Origin: Asticcacaulis excentricus CB 48
Lineage (GTDB): Bacteria; Pseudomonadota; Alphaproteobacteria; Caulobacterales; Caulobacteraceae
NCBI RefSeq assembly: GCF_000175215.2
Contig: NC_014816.1
Span: 555,001 to 619,000 of the forward strand
Direction: 5' to 3'
DNA length: 64,000 bases
This document shows, in pieces, positions 29,357 through 38,400 of this stretch (position 1 is its first letter; each line of letters begins with the position of its first letter). The translations under genes and the position numbers were made by a program. The notes beneath the pieces were generated by a model, which was given only the letters and a program-made list of their open reading frames with translations, searched no databases and was not told the DNA's origin.

Positions 29357-31303
29357 TCAGGCAAAGCAGGCGCAGCCAAGCACGCCCCAGAAGTCGCGGA
29401 GATTGTGGGCCGGGACGTTTGACGCATAGGCTTGACCGTGGGCATGGCCATGCACGGTGCAGTCGCTGCCGCAGGCGCAGGCGACGCGTGAAATGCGATC
29501 CAGAGAGGTCACATCGGCCTTCTTGTGCTGATAGCCCCCGAAGGTGCGTACCGGCGACCAGTCTGGACTGATCGGCAAGGGGGGCGGGGCCAGCGGTTTG
29601 AACTCGTCCTGAGCGTGGACGACCTTGCCGCCCACGATGGTAAGGCTCGAATAGAGGTCTTTGATGTCGTGCTCCGGCATGGACATCAGATCCTGCGGCA
29701 GGACGATGAGGTCGGCATATTGCCCGACCTTGAGTGCGCCCTTACGGCCGTTTTCGGTCGAAAACCACGCTGAGCCTTCGGTGTAAAGGCGCACCGCCTC
29801 TTCCCTGTCCAGACGGTTCTGCGCGCTATAGAGGGAAAGGCCGCCCAGGGTCTTTCCCGAAATCAGCCAGTAAAGACCGACCCAAGGATTATAGCTCGCC
29901 ACGCGTGTGGCGTCCGTGCCCATGCCGACGGGCAGGTCAGCGTCAATCATACGCTTGACCGGCGGCGTCTGTTCGGCGGCTTTTACGCCATAGCGGGCGA
30001 CGAAGGCTTCGCCCTGATAGGCCATGCGATGCTGGACCGCAATGCCGCCACCCAGGGCCTTGATGCGGTCGATGTTGCGCGGCGAAATCGTTTCGGCGTG
30101 GTCGATGATCCAGTGCAGGTCACCGAATGGTATCTCGGCGTTGACGCGCTCAAACACATCTAGGAAACGGGAGATCGATTCATCGTAAGTGCCGTGGATG
30201 CGGAACGGCCAGCGGTTTTCGACCAGATGTTTCGTTACGGCATAAAGCTCGTCTTCCAGTGTCGCCGATAGCTCCGGGCGCGGCTCCTTGAAATCCTCAA
30301 AATCGGCGGCGGAAAAGACCAGCATCTCGCCCGCGCCATTGTGGCGATACATGGCATCGCCCTGACCGGGCTTCACCAGTTTCGTCCAGGTCTGGAAGTC
30401 CTCAAGCTCCTTGCCCTTGTTCTGGGTGAACAGGTTATAGGCGATCCGCACCGTCAACTGATCATTGGCGGCCAGTGTGCCAATGGTGTCGTAGTCTTCG
30501 GGATAGTTCTGAAAGCCACCGCCCGCGTCGATTACCGATGTGATACCCAACCGGTTCAGTTCTTTCATATAGTGGCGGGTGGATATGACCTGATCGGCAG
30601 GGGACAGCTTCGGCCCCTTGGCCAGCGTTGCATAGAGGATCAGGGCATTGGGCCGCGCGATCAGAAGCCCTGTCGGGTTGCCGGCGCTATCACGCTGGAT
30701 CTCGCCACCCGGCGGGTTGGGGGTGTTTTTGTCGTAGCCTACGGCACGCAAGGCCGCCTGATTGAGGAGCGCCCGGTCATAGAGGTGCAGGATGAAGACG
30801 GGGGTATTGGGCGCAATGGCGTTGATCTCTTCGAGCGTCGGTAAACGCTTTTCGGCGAACTGATATTCGCTGAAGCCGCCGACCACACGCACCCATTGTG
30901 GGGCGGGCGTCACGGCGACCTGGGCCTTCAGCATATCGAGCGCGTCGGCCACCGACTTTACGCCGTCCCAGCGCAGTTCCATCAGGTAGTTGAGGCCGCC
31001 GCGGATCAGGTGGGTATGGCTGTCGTTCAGACCGGGCAGGACGCGCTTGCCTTTGAGGTCGATCACCTGCGTCTTCGGGCCTATCAGCTTCATGATCCCG
31101 CTGTCGGAAGACACCGCACTGAAGACGCCGTTGGTGATGGCCACAGCGGTCGCGTTAGGGTTGGCGCGATCCAGTGTCGTCAGTTTGCCGTTGTAGAGGA
31201 TCAGGTCGGGGGTCATGGGATCGTCCTTGGCGAAGGCGGAGGTGGCGAGGAGGGCAGCCGAAGCCGTCAGAGCGCGTCGGCGGTTGATCAGGGAAAGCGT
31301 CAT
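29357..31303 (-). CDS. YtcJ-type amidohydrolase with Cys/His-rich tail
   Basis: 648 residues. N-terminus MTLSLINRRRALTASAALLATSAFA is a probable Tat/Sec signal. The amidohydrolase_3 barrel begins at about residue 30 (DLILYNGKLTTLDRANPNA) and carries the metal motif DSHTHLIRGG, then a late HAETISPRNIDRI, and GMGTDATRVASYNPW. Such enzymes hydrolyse amide or related bonds in small molecules; the substrate is unknown. After the barrel, the last about 45 residues are Cys/His-rich (ACACGSDCTVHGHAHG .. GCACFA), possibly a metal site. The ATG 31303 starts the signal peptide. It is separated from the YcaC-type gene by a strong hairpin and precedes the XapX pair by 11 bases. Confidence 0.85.
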   Translation of the reverse strand: MTLSLINRRRALTASAALLATSAFAKDDPMTPDLILYNGKLTTLDRANPNATAVAITNGVFSAVSSDSGIMKLIGPKTQVIDLKGKRVLPGLNDSHTHLIRGGLNYLMELRWDGVKSVADALDMLKAQVAVTPAPQWVRVVGGFSEYQFAEKRLPTLEEINAIAPNTPVFILHLYDRALLNQAALRAVGYDKNTPNPPGGEIQRDSAGNPTGLLIARPNALILYATLAKGPKLSPADQVISTRHYMKELNRLGITSVIDAGGGFQNYPEDYDTIGTLAANDQLTVRIAYNLFTQNKGKELEDFQTWTKLVKPGQGDAMYRHNGAGEMLVFSAADFEDFKEPRPELSATLEDELYAVTKHLVENRWPFRIHGTYDESISRFLDVFERVNAEIPFGDLHWIIDHAETISPRNIDRIKALGGGIAVQHRMAYQGEAFVARYGVKAAEQTPPVKRMIDADLPVGMGTDATRVASYNPWVGLYWLISGKTLGGLSLYSAQNRLDREEAVRLYTEGSAWFSTENGRKGALKVGQYADLIVLPQDLMSMPEHDIKDLYSSLTIVGGKVVHAQDEFKPLAPPPLPISPDWSPVRTFGGYQHKKADVTSLDRISRVACACGSDCTVHGHAHGQAYASNVPAHNLRDFWGVLGCACFA

Positions 31304-31327
31304 CGGCGGACCTCGACGGGGAAGGAG

Positions 31328-31362
31328 GGCCGCCTGTCCGGGCGGGGAGGGGACAGGCGGCC
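31328..31362 (-). other. Intercistronic 12-bp perfect hairpin
   Basis: GGCCGCCTGTCC and GGACAGGCGGCC flank an 11-base loop, between the YcaC-type stop and the amidohydrolase start. No T run follows, so it is more likely an mRNA-stability or attenuator structure than a simple terminator. Confidence 0.6.
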
Positions 31363-31421
31363 GGAGCACACAGGACAGGAGCAGCGGGCTAGGACCACTC
31401 CGTCGGACGTCGGGGCAGACG

Positions 31422-32108
31422 TCAGGCGTGCTCAAGGGCTTCGGTCTTAACGACCTTATGCGGGAAGGCACCGCGCTGCGGCGCCTTGTGGACGTGGGTA
31501 TAGGCGTAGTCGACGCCCATGCCGTAAGCGCCGAAATGCTCACGCACGATCTCCATCACGCCGTTATAAGTGCCACGATTGGCCCAGTCGCGTTGCAGCT
31601 CCAGAAGCACCGTCACGGCGGTCATGGAATGGGCGCCTGCCTGTTCCATACGGCGCACGGCCGCATCGTGCGATTCTTGCGACGTGCCGCCGGACGCGTC
31701 AGTGACTATGAAAACCTCATAGCCGTCTTCGAGCGCCGACAGGACGGGAAAGAGCAGGCACGCTTCGGTCCACAGGGCGGCGATGACCAGTTTCTTTTTG
31801 CCGGTCGCCTTGACGGCGGCTACGAGGGCTTCGGAGTCCCACGAATTCATCGACGAGCGTTCAATGGGGTCCTGCTGAATGACATCCAGCAGTTCTGGCC
31901 AGATATAGCCCGAGAAACTTTCGGTTTCGACCGATGTCAGGATGACCGGAGCCCCGAACAGCTTGGCTGTCTTAGCCAGCGCGATGGTGTTGTTCTTAAG
32001 GAGCTGGCGGTCGATATTAGTGACACCGAACGACATTTGCGGCTGGTGATCGATGAAGATGAAAGCCGTATCGTCAGCATTGATCAGGGATTTGGCGCGG
32101 AAGGTCAT
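31422..32108 (-). CDS. YcaC-type isochorismatase-family hydrolase
   Basis: 228 residues. The cysteine-hydrolase fold is marked by an early Asp (DDTAFIFIDHQPQM), a central Lys-rich KKLVIAALWTEACLLFPVLSALEDGYEVFIVTDASGG with the catalytic Cys in EACL, and a cis-peptide-like region before it. YcaC proteins form octameric or decameric rings; the natural substrate is not known. Start at 32108 begins the homology (MTFRAKSL). It is in the same leftward block as amidohydrolase, catalase and alpha/beta hydrolase. Confidence 0.88.
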   Translation of the reverse strand: MTFRAKSLINADDTAFIFIDHQPQMSFGVTNIDRQLLKNNTIALAKTAKLFGAPVILTSVETESFSGYIWPELLDVIQQDPIERSSMNSWDSEALVAAVKATGKKKLVIAALWTEACLLFPVLSALEDGYEVFIVTDASGGTSQESHDAAVRRMEQAGAHSMTAVTVLLELQRDWANRGTYNGVMEIVREHFGAYGMGVDYAYTHVHKAPQRGAFPHKVVKTEALEHA

Positions 32109-32317
32109 GATGTATCCTCTTGGGTGGGGGCGTCTGTGGAAGGCAAGGCTTCGCCGTTCAGAGGATTTGGGTCCTCTGGCGCCCACCTTGCCGGTGCAGA
32201 ACGTGACTGTGAGAGAGTGAGAGAGCGCTGCGAAGCGAACGCAGACTGTGGTACGCTGTACTGATGAACCCGATGTACCGTCTACGCGGCGTTGCGAGTA
32301 GAGGCCGAAAGGGTCAT
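32109..32317. other. Spacer between YcaC-type gene and catalase
   Basis: 209 bp, no gene. It may contain the promoter of the YcaC-type gene; I cannot pick reliable -35/-10 boxes. Confidence 0.35.
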
Positions 32318-33787
32318 TTAGGGTTGCGAAATTTGCAACTCTAAAACGGAAGGTATGTTCAGCGCCGCGCGGATACCCTCAGCGTAGTCCGGGTGGATGC
32401 GTTCGAAGTGGGTGAGGGCCCGTTCGATGATGACGTCGGGCACCCCGGCCATGGAGGCGGCGATATTCGCAAACAGTCGCGCCTTTTGGTCGTCATCGAA
32501 TAAGTTGAAGAGGGCGCGCGGCTGGCTGTAATCGTCATTGCCGTTGCGGTGGTCGTAGCGGTCGGCGTCGCCCGTGATCCGCAGCGGCGGTTCGCGATAT
32601 TGCGGGGCTTCCCTGGGGCCGTCGAAGCTGTTGGGCTCGTAATAGGCGTTCGGGTTCGACTGGAAGTTATCGAAAAAGCGCATGGAGCCGTCGCGGTGAT
32701 AATGGTTCACCGGGCATTTCGGCGCATTGACTGGCAGGGCCTCATAGTGCGTCCCCAGACGGTAGCGGTGGGCGTCGGCATAGGCAAACAGCCGCGCCTG
32801 CAACACCTTGTCGGGCGAGAAACCGATGCCGGGCACGATGTTGGATGGCGAGAAGGCCGCCTGCTCGATCTCGGCGAAGTAGTTGGACGCATTACGGTTC
32901 AGCTCGATAACGCCTACGTCGATCAGCGGATAATCGCTGTGCGGCCACACCTTGGTCAGGTCGAACGGGTTGTAGGGCGTGGTGTCGGCCTCCAGTTCCG
33001 GCATGATCTGCACCTTGACGTCCCACTTCGGGTACTGATGCGCCTCGATGGCCCCGAACAAAGCCTCCTGATAGGTTTCGCGCGACTGCCCGATCACATT
33101 GGCAGCCTGGGCATTGGTATAGTGGGCGTGGCCCTGACGCGTCTTGAAGTGGAACTTGACCCAGAAGCGCTCATTATCGGCATTGAGGAAGCTGTAGGTG
33201 TGCGAACCGAAGCCGTCCATATGCATCGGATCGGTTGGGATGCCGCGATCGGACATCAGTATGGTCACCTGATGCAGAGCTTCGGGCGACAGGGACCAGA
33301 AGTCCCAGGCGGCGGTTGAGGAGCGCAGGTTGGTGCGCGGGTGGCGCTTCTGCGTATGGATGAAGTCCGGGAATTTGAGCGGGTCGCGGATGAAGAAGAC
33401 CGGCGTATTGTTGCCGACGAGGTCCCAGTTACCTTCTGAGGTGTAGAATTTGAGCGCAAAGCCGCGCACATCGCGCTCGGCATCTGCGGCGCCCAGTTCG
33501 CCGGCCACGGTCGAAAAGCGCGCCAGCAACGGCGTGGTGGCCCCTAGTTCAAAGACGCGGGCGCGTGTGTATTTTGAGATGTCGTGCGTGACGGTGAAGG
33601 TCCCGAACGCGCCCCAGCCCTTGGCGTGCACGACGCGCTCAGGGATGCGCTCACGGTTTTGATGCGCCAGCTTTTCAATGAGCTGATAGTCCTGCATCAG
33701 TAGCGGCCCGCGCGGCCCCGCGCTCAGGCTGTTCTGATTGTCCGCCACCGGCGCACCGGCCGTCGTGGTCAGTAATGGCGTGGTCAT
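32318..33787 (-). CDS. katA: Monofunctional haem catalase (clade 3, small subunit)
   Basis: 489 residues, the usual size of small-subunit catalases. Distal His54 lies in ERVVHAKGWGAFG, the active-site Asn in LVGNNTPVFFIRDP, and the proximal haem Tyr in RLFAYADAHRYRLG. NADPH-binding-type C-terminal residues are typical. It breaks down hydrogen peroxide in cytoplasm or periplasm. Lying next to an alpha/beta hydrolase of the perhydrolase/chloroperoxidase type, it may protect against peroxide used or made by that enzyme (inference). Confidence 0.95.
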   Translation of the reverse strand: MTTPLLTTTAGAPVADNQNSLSAGPRGPLLMQDYQLIEKLAHQNRERIPERVVHAKGWGAFGTFTVTHDISKYTRARVFELGATTPLLARFSTVAGELGAADAERDVRGFALKFYTSEGNWDLVGNNTPVFFIRDPLKFPDFIHTQKRHPRTNLRSSTAAWDFWSLSPEALHQVTILMSDRGIPTDPMHMDGFGSHTYSFLNADNERFWVKFHFKTRQGHAHYTNAQAANVIGQSRETYQEALFGAIEAHQYPKWDVKVQIMPELEADTTPYNPFDLTKVWPHSDYPLIDVGVIELNRNASNYFAEIEQAAFSPSNIVPGIGFSPDKVLQARLFAYADAHRYRLGTHYEALPVNAPKCPVNHYHRDGSMRFFDNFQSNPNAYYEPNSFDGPREAPQYREPPLRITGDADRYDHRNGNDDYSQPRALFNLFDDDQKARLFANIAASMAGVPDVIIERALTHFERIHPDYAEGIRAALNIPSVLELQISQP

Positions 33788-33867
33788 AGTCGCCTCCGAA
33801 CGAATGGAAAGGATGGGAAGAGGGGACTGCGCGTGCGGGTGGTGACGGCGGTCCCCGGATAACAGGG

Positions 33868-34863
33868 CTAGCTCTTAAAATAAGCGAGCAGGTCCGCGTT
33901 AATGGTGTCGGCATTGACCGTCGCCATGCCGTGCGAGAACCCCGGATAGGTCTTCAGTGTGCCTTTTTTCAGCAGCTTAACGGCCAGCTTCGCCGAATTC
34001 TCGATGGGCACGATCTGATCGTCTTCGCCATGCATGACGAGGACCGGGATGTCGATTTTCTTTAGGTCCTCGGTGAAGTCGGTTTCCGAGAAGGCCTTGA
34101 TGCAATCGTAATGCGCCTTGGTGCCGCCCATCATCCCCTGACGCCACCAGTTGTCGATCACGCCTTGCTGCACTTTGGCACCCGGACGATTGAAGCCGTA
34201 GAAGGGGCCAGACGGCACGTCGCGGAAAAACTGGGCGCGGTTACTGGCCACCGCCGTGCGGAAGCCGTCGAACACAGACATGGGTAGGCCATTCGGATAG
34301 GCCGCTGTCTTAAGCATTATTGGCGGCACAGCCCCCAGAAGCACGCCCTTGGCCGCGCGCTTCGTCCCGTGACGACCCAGATAACGCGCCACTTCGCCGC
34401 CGCCGGTCGAGTGCCCGACGTGAATGGCGTTCTTCAGGTCGAGGGCGATCACCAGCGCGTTCACATCGTCGGCATAGGTATCCATTTCATTACCGCTGTC
34501 GGTCTGGGTCGAGCGACCATGCCCGCGGCGATCGTGGGCAATCACGCGGTAGCCATTGGCCAGAAAGAACAGCATCTGGGCATCCCAGTCGTCGGCCGTC
34601 AGCGGCCAGCCGTGGTGGAAGACGACGGGTTGCGCAGTCTTGGGGCCCCAGTCCTTGAAGAAGATCTGAACGCCGTCGCGAGTGGTGAGATAGCTGCCAT
34701 TGAGCATGGAATGGGCTCCTGAAGGTAAGGATGAGGGTTTTGCGGTTTTGGTTTTGCCCGTGCCGGCTTGGGCAGGAGCTGCCAGTGTGACCGCGGCCGT
34801 GGTGGCGAGCGCCATAGCGCCGCCCATCACCTGTCGCCGGCCGGGTTGGTAAAGATCTGACAT
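33868..34863 (-). CDS. Exported alpha/beta hydrolase, non-haem chloroperoxidase/perhydrolase type
   Basis: 331 residues. GRRQVMGGAMALATTAAVTLAAPAQA is a Tat signal. The fold shows the oxyanion motif FHHGWPLTADDWD, nucleophile elbow VGHSTGGGEVARY, acid in LVMHGEDDQIVP and final His in GFSHGMATV. The GHSTGGGEV signature is that of cofactor-free chloroperoxidase/esterases. It is the first gene of the leftward block and faces the two-component operon across about 260 bp. The ATG at 34863 is chosen from the signal peptide; a far longer open frame upstream is not coding. Confidence 0.88.
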   Translation of the reverse strand: MSDLYQPGRRQVMGGAMALATTAAVTLAAPAQAGTGKTKTAKPSSLPSGAHSMLNGSYLTTRDGVQIFFKDWGPKTAQPVVFHHGWPLTADDWDAQMLFFLANGYRVIAHDRRGHGRSTQTDSGNEMDTYADDVNALVIALDLKNAIHVGHSTGGGEVARYLGRHGTKRAAKGVLLGAVPPIMLKTAAYPNGLPMSVFDGFRTAVASNRAQFFRDVPSGPFYGFNRPGAKVQQGVIDNWWRQGMMGGTKAHYDCIKAFSETDFTEDLKKIDIPVLVMHGEDDQIVPIENSAKLAVKLLKKGTLKTYPGFSHGMATVNADTINADLLAYFKS

Positions 34864-35121
34864 GAGAGGGTTCCGATGCAGGTTGTGATCCGCCAAGCCG
34901 CCAGAGGGTTCACCGAGGTCTTCGGCACGCCTCTGGTTGCCAGCCTCTTCAGCTTGCCGCTGAAATGCCATTCGGGAAATTGAACCTAGATAGGGGGCGG
35001 GGCCTACATGGGATGGGATATACCTATACCAAGGTTTGTCCTGATTTATCCCGTAGGCCCGGTTATGATGCGGTGAGGCCTGCGTCGTGTTCTGACGCGT
35101 CTGTATGTAGGGAGTAGGTGA
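34864..35121. promoter_or_regulatory. Divergent promoter region with dyad
   Basis: 258 bp between divergent operons. It contains ACCTATACCAAGGT at 35022-35035, an ACCT/AGGT dyad with a 6-base spacer, close to the receiver gene. This is the natural place for a FixJ-type regulator encoded at 40347 to act on both operons. Promoter boxes are not clear. Confidence 0.4.
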
Positions 35122-35499
35122 ATGCCCAAAGGCTTGGTAGCCATTGTGGATGACGACGAAATGGTTCGAATGGCTACAGCAAGTCTGCTCAACTCTTTCG
35201 GTATTTTCACACTTCATTTTGCATCGGCGCGTCAGTTCCTTGAGGCCAATCGCAAGAATATTGCCTGCCTCATTACCGACATACAGATGCCGGACATGTC
35301 CGGCCTTGATCTGCTTCGCGTGCTGAGACAGGCCAGAGATCGCCTGCCCGTTATTTTGATTACCGCTTTCGCTACGCCGACCCTTCTCACGCAAATAGAG
35401 CCGCTGGAGACAGCGGGCCTCCTTGAAAAGCCACTCGATGGTGACAAACTGATTGCGCTGGTTCTGGCCGCACTGGACGAGGGCAAGGAGCAGCCATGA
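35122..35499 (+). CDS. Stand-alone response-regulator receiver
   Basis: 125 residues, one REC domain: acidic pair IVDDDEMVR, phospho-acceptor in CLITDIQMP, Thr/Lys switch residues in LITAFATP and LLEKPLDG. No output domain. It probably works as a phosphate sink or intermediate for the hybrid kinase immediately downstream, whose start overlaps its stop by 4 bases (ATGA). Ribosome site gggagtaggtg. Confidence 0.92.
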   Translation: MPKGLVAIVDDDEMVRMATASLLNSFGIFTLHFASARQFLEANRKNIACLITDIQMPDMSGLDLLRVLRQARDRLPVILITAFATPTLLTQIEPLETAGLLEKPLDGDKLIALVLAALDEGKEQP

Positions 35500-38400
35500 C
35501 CAGGGGGATCGGGAATTCACCTGAAGTGCACGTCCGCCCCACAGGTACTGGGCCCCTGTCCCTCGCGGCCTTTCTCGATGTCGCTGTTGGAGCCACCCAG
35601 AGCCTGACGCAGAGCCATCTGAAGGGTGAGGCTATGGGTATGGCAGGCATCGCCGGGCTTATCCCGGCGGGGCGACTGGACCCCCAGTGGCTTCTGGGTG
35701 AAGACTACGTATACACGGCGCCCGAACGCCTGAATGGTTCCGCTGTCAATCAGGACACCCCGTCCAGTGATCTCTATGCACTGGGGATGTTGTTTTATCA
35801 GATTCTTACTGAGCGGCGGCCCTTTGACGCCGTTGGCAGAGCAGAATGGCGACATGCGCATCTGGCTATCGAGCCGCGTCCCCCGAGTGCTTTCATTGCC
35901 AGTCTTCCGCCACTGATCGATGCGATTGTCCTGAGACTGCTCAACAAGGATCCCGCTGACCGCTACCTCAGCGCCGAGGCCCTCTGTGTCGATCTGGCGG
36001 CCTGCGCCAGCGCTCTGAACAGCAAGGGCGGCTTGCCGTGGTTCGAGCCGGGGGCCTCAGAGGCTCCGTTTCGCTTCGACAACACGGATGGGCTGCTGGA
36101 ACACTCCGAACAAGTCAGGCAGATCGACGCCGTGATCGGTCGCGTTTCGCGTGACGGGGAGCACGCGATGGCTTTTGTTTCCGGTCCGGGCGGGATCGGA
36201 AAAACCTCACTGGTTCACTACACCATAAAAGCCGCCGGCGCGGCCTCAGCGGCGGGTAAAAGTGACAAGCTCCAGCGCGACAAGCCCTATGATTCGGTGG
36301 CTCAGGTCCTGCGTACCCTGTTCAACCGCTTGCTGAGTGCGGGCGAAGATGAGATCGAAGGGGCCCGTACACATCTGCTGCAACAGCTTGAGGGGCATGG
36401 TCGGGCGATTGTCGATCTGGTCCCGGAAGCCGAAGCTGTGCTTGGGCCGACGCTACCTCTGGCAGAGGTGTCCGCGCAGACGGCCCTGTCGCGCACGCAA
36501 AACGCCATTTGTCAGACCCTGGAGTTTTTTGCGGCCTCGGCTCGGCCTCTGGTTTTGTTTTTCGATGACTTGCAATGGGCGGACGACCTGACTCTGGGGG
36601 CAATCGGCGCAGTGATCAGCCGGGCGCCGAAACATCTGTGCCTGATTGGGGCGTATCGGGATGGTGATGAGATAACCGCAGAACTAGCCCGGTTGATCGA
36701 ACTCGCCAGATCAGGGCAGAGCCCCTTCACGGAACTGGTGGTTAGTCCGCTTTCGCTTGAAGACACCCGCAGGGCTCTCCATGCCTCACTGCCTGGCAAC
36801 GTGCCGCAGATGGACGCCATCGGCGATATGATCCATCGGCGCACCTCCGGAAATCCTTTCTTTATCAACCAGTTTTTGCGAACCCTTCTGGAGACCGGTG
36901 CTATTCGCTTCGATCCCTTGTCGGAAAGCTGGTCGTGGCAGCCCGACGGGTCTCAGGGGACCTCTGCTCCCAGAGATCTGGCGTCATTCATGGCGGAAAA
37001 GCTGGCCGGCCTGCCGCCGGAGACCCAGCATCTGCTGCGCCACATGGCCTGCGTTGGGCGCACGGTAAACACGGACCTATTGTGTGCCCTGATGGCGATA
37101 GAGCCCACGACCTTGCGGCGGCAGATAAGGCCACTGATCGACAGCGGACTGCTTGTGGAAGAGCGGGCGGACTATGCCTTCGTCCACGACCGCGTGTTCG
37201 AGGCCGCCTATGGCCTGTCCACCGACCTTCAGCGATCTGAGGTTCACGCGCGTATCGCAGACCTTTTGCTCGCTCAGCCGACAAGGCCCACCGATGATGG
37301 GCTTTTTGACATCGCCAACCATATTGAGCGCGCCAATCCGGAAGCGCTTTCACTGGATCAGAAATTGATCTTTGCGCAGGCCCTGCACGATGCCGCCACC
37401 GCGGTACGCCAGTCCGGCGGCATTGTGCAGGCAAAACGCTATCTGAGCGCCGCCATGCGCCTGATCTCTGAAACATGGTGGCGGGCGTCACACACACTGA
37501 CCTTTGATATCCACGTCGCCTATGCCGAAATATTGCTGGCCGATGCCCAGACCCAAGCGGCGGCCGAAGTAATCACGCTGTTGCTTCAACATGCGCAGTC
37601 CGGGATCGAGGAAGCCGCCGCACGACGCTTTCAGGCCCACTATCTGACGCTTCAGTCCGATTACGACGCGGCGATCGACGTTGCCCTCATAGGATTGAAG
37701 TCGCTGGGCATCTCGCTGGAGCGCTATCCGTCGGCCGAGACAATTGATCGCGCCTATGTCCGCGTTCAACAGGCTCTTGGTGGTCGTCCCGTGGCTTCTC
37801 TAAGTGAACTGACCCCGATGTCAGACCCGCAGATGCAAAGTGCCATGGCACTGTTATCCACCTTGATTTCCTCCATTTTCACGACGGATGGCCTGCGCTT
37901 TGTGCATCTGGCCACCATCGTCGAACTGTCGATCCGCCATGGGGTAACACCGGAATCGGCCTATGGTCTGGGCTGGTACGGGCCCATGATTGCGGCCATG
38001 TACGGCGCCTATGAGGATGGATACACCTATAGTCAGGTCGCGCTCGAACTGGTCGAAAAGCACGGCTACGATGCGCAACGCACCTCTGCCCTGACCGCCG
38101 TGGATCAGATCTGCGTGTGGAAACAGCCCATGTCTTACGCTCTGACTCAGGTTTATGAGTCGATCAGTGCGGCTGATAAGGCGGGCGACGCCGGCATGAT
38201 CTGCTACGCCCGCAACCATCTGATTTCGGACCTGCTGGTGATGGGTGTCCCCCTGTGGCGCGTGGCCGAAGACCTGACGCCTTCACTGGCCCTGACCCAG
38301 AAGTTTGGGTATCGCGACATTGAACTTCTGCTCAAAGGGCAGCAGCATTTGGTTCACAGCCTGATGACCACAGGGCATGATGTGGCACCGGATCTGGCCA

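Noticed and set aside
33868..35520. 550-codon frame extending the alpha/beta hydrolase far upstream
   Set aside because: The Tat signal begins at 34863; the upstream part runs antisense to the receiver gene and across the divergent promoter.
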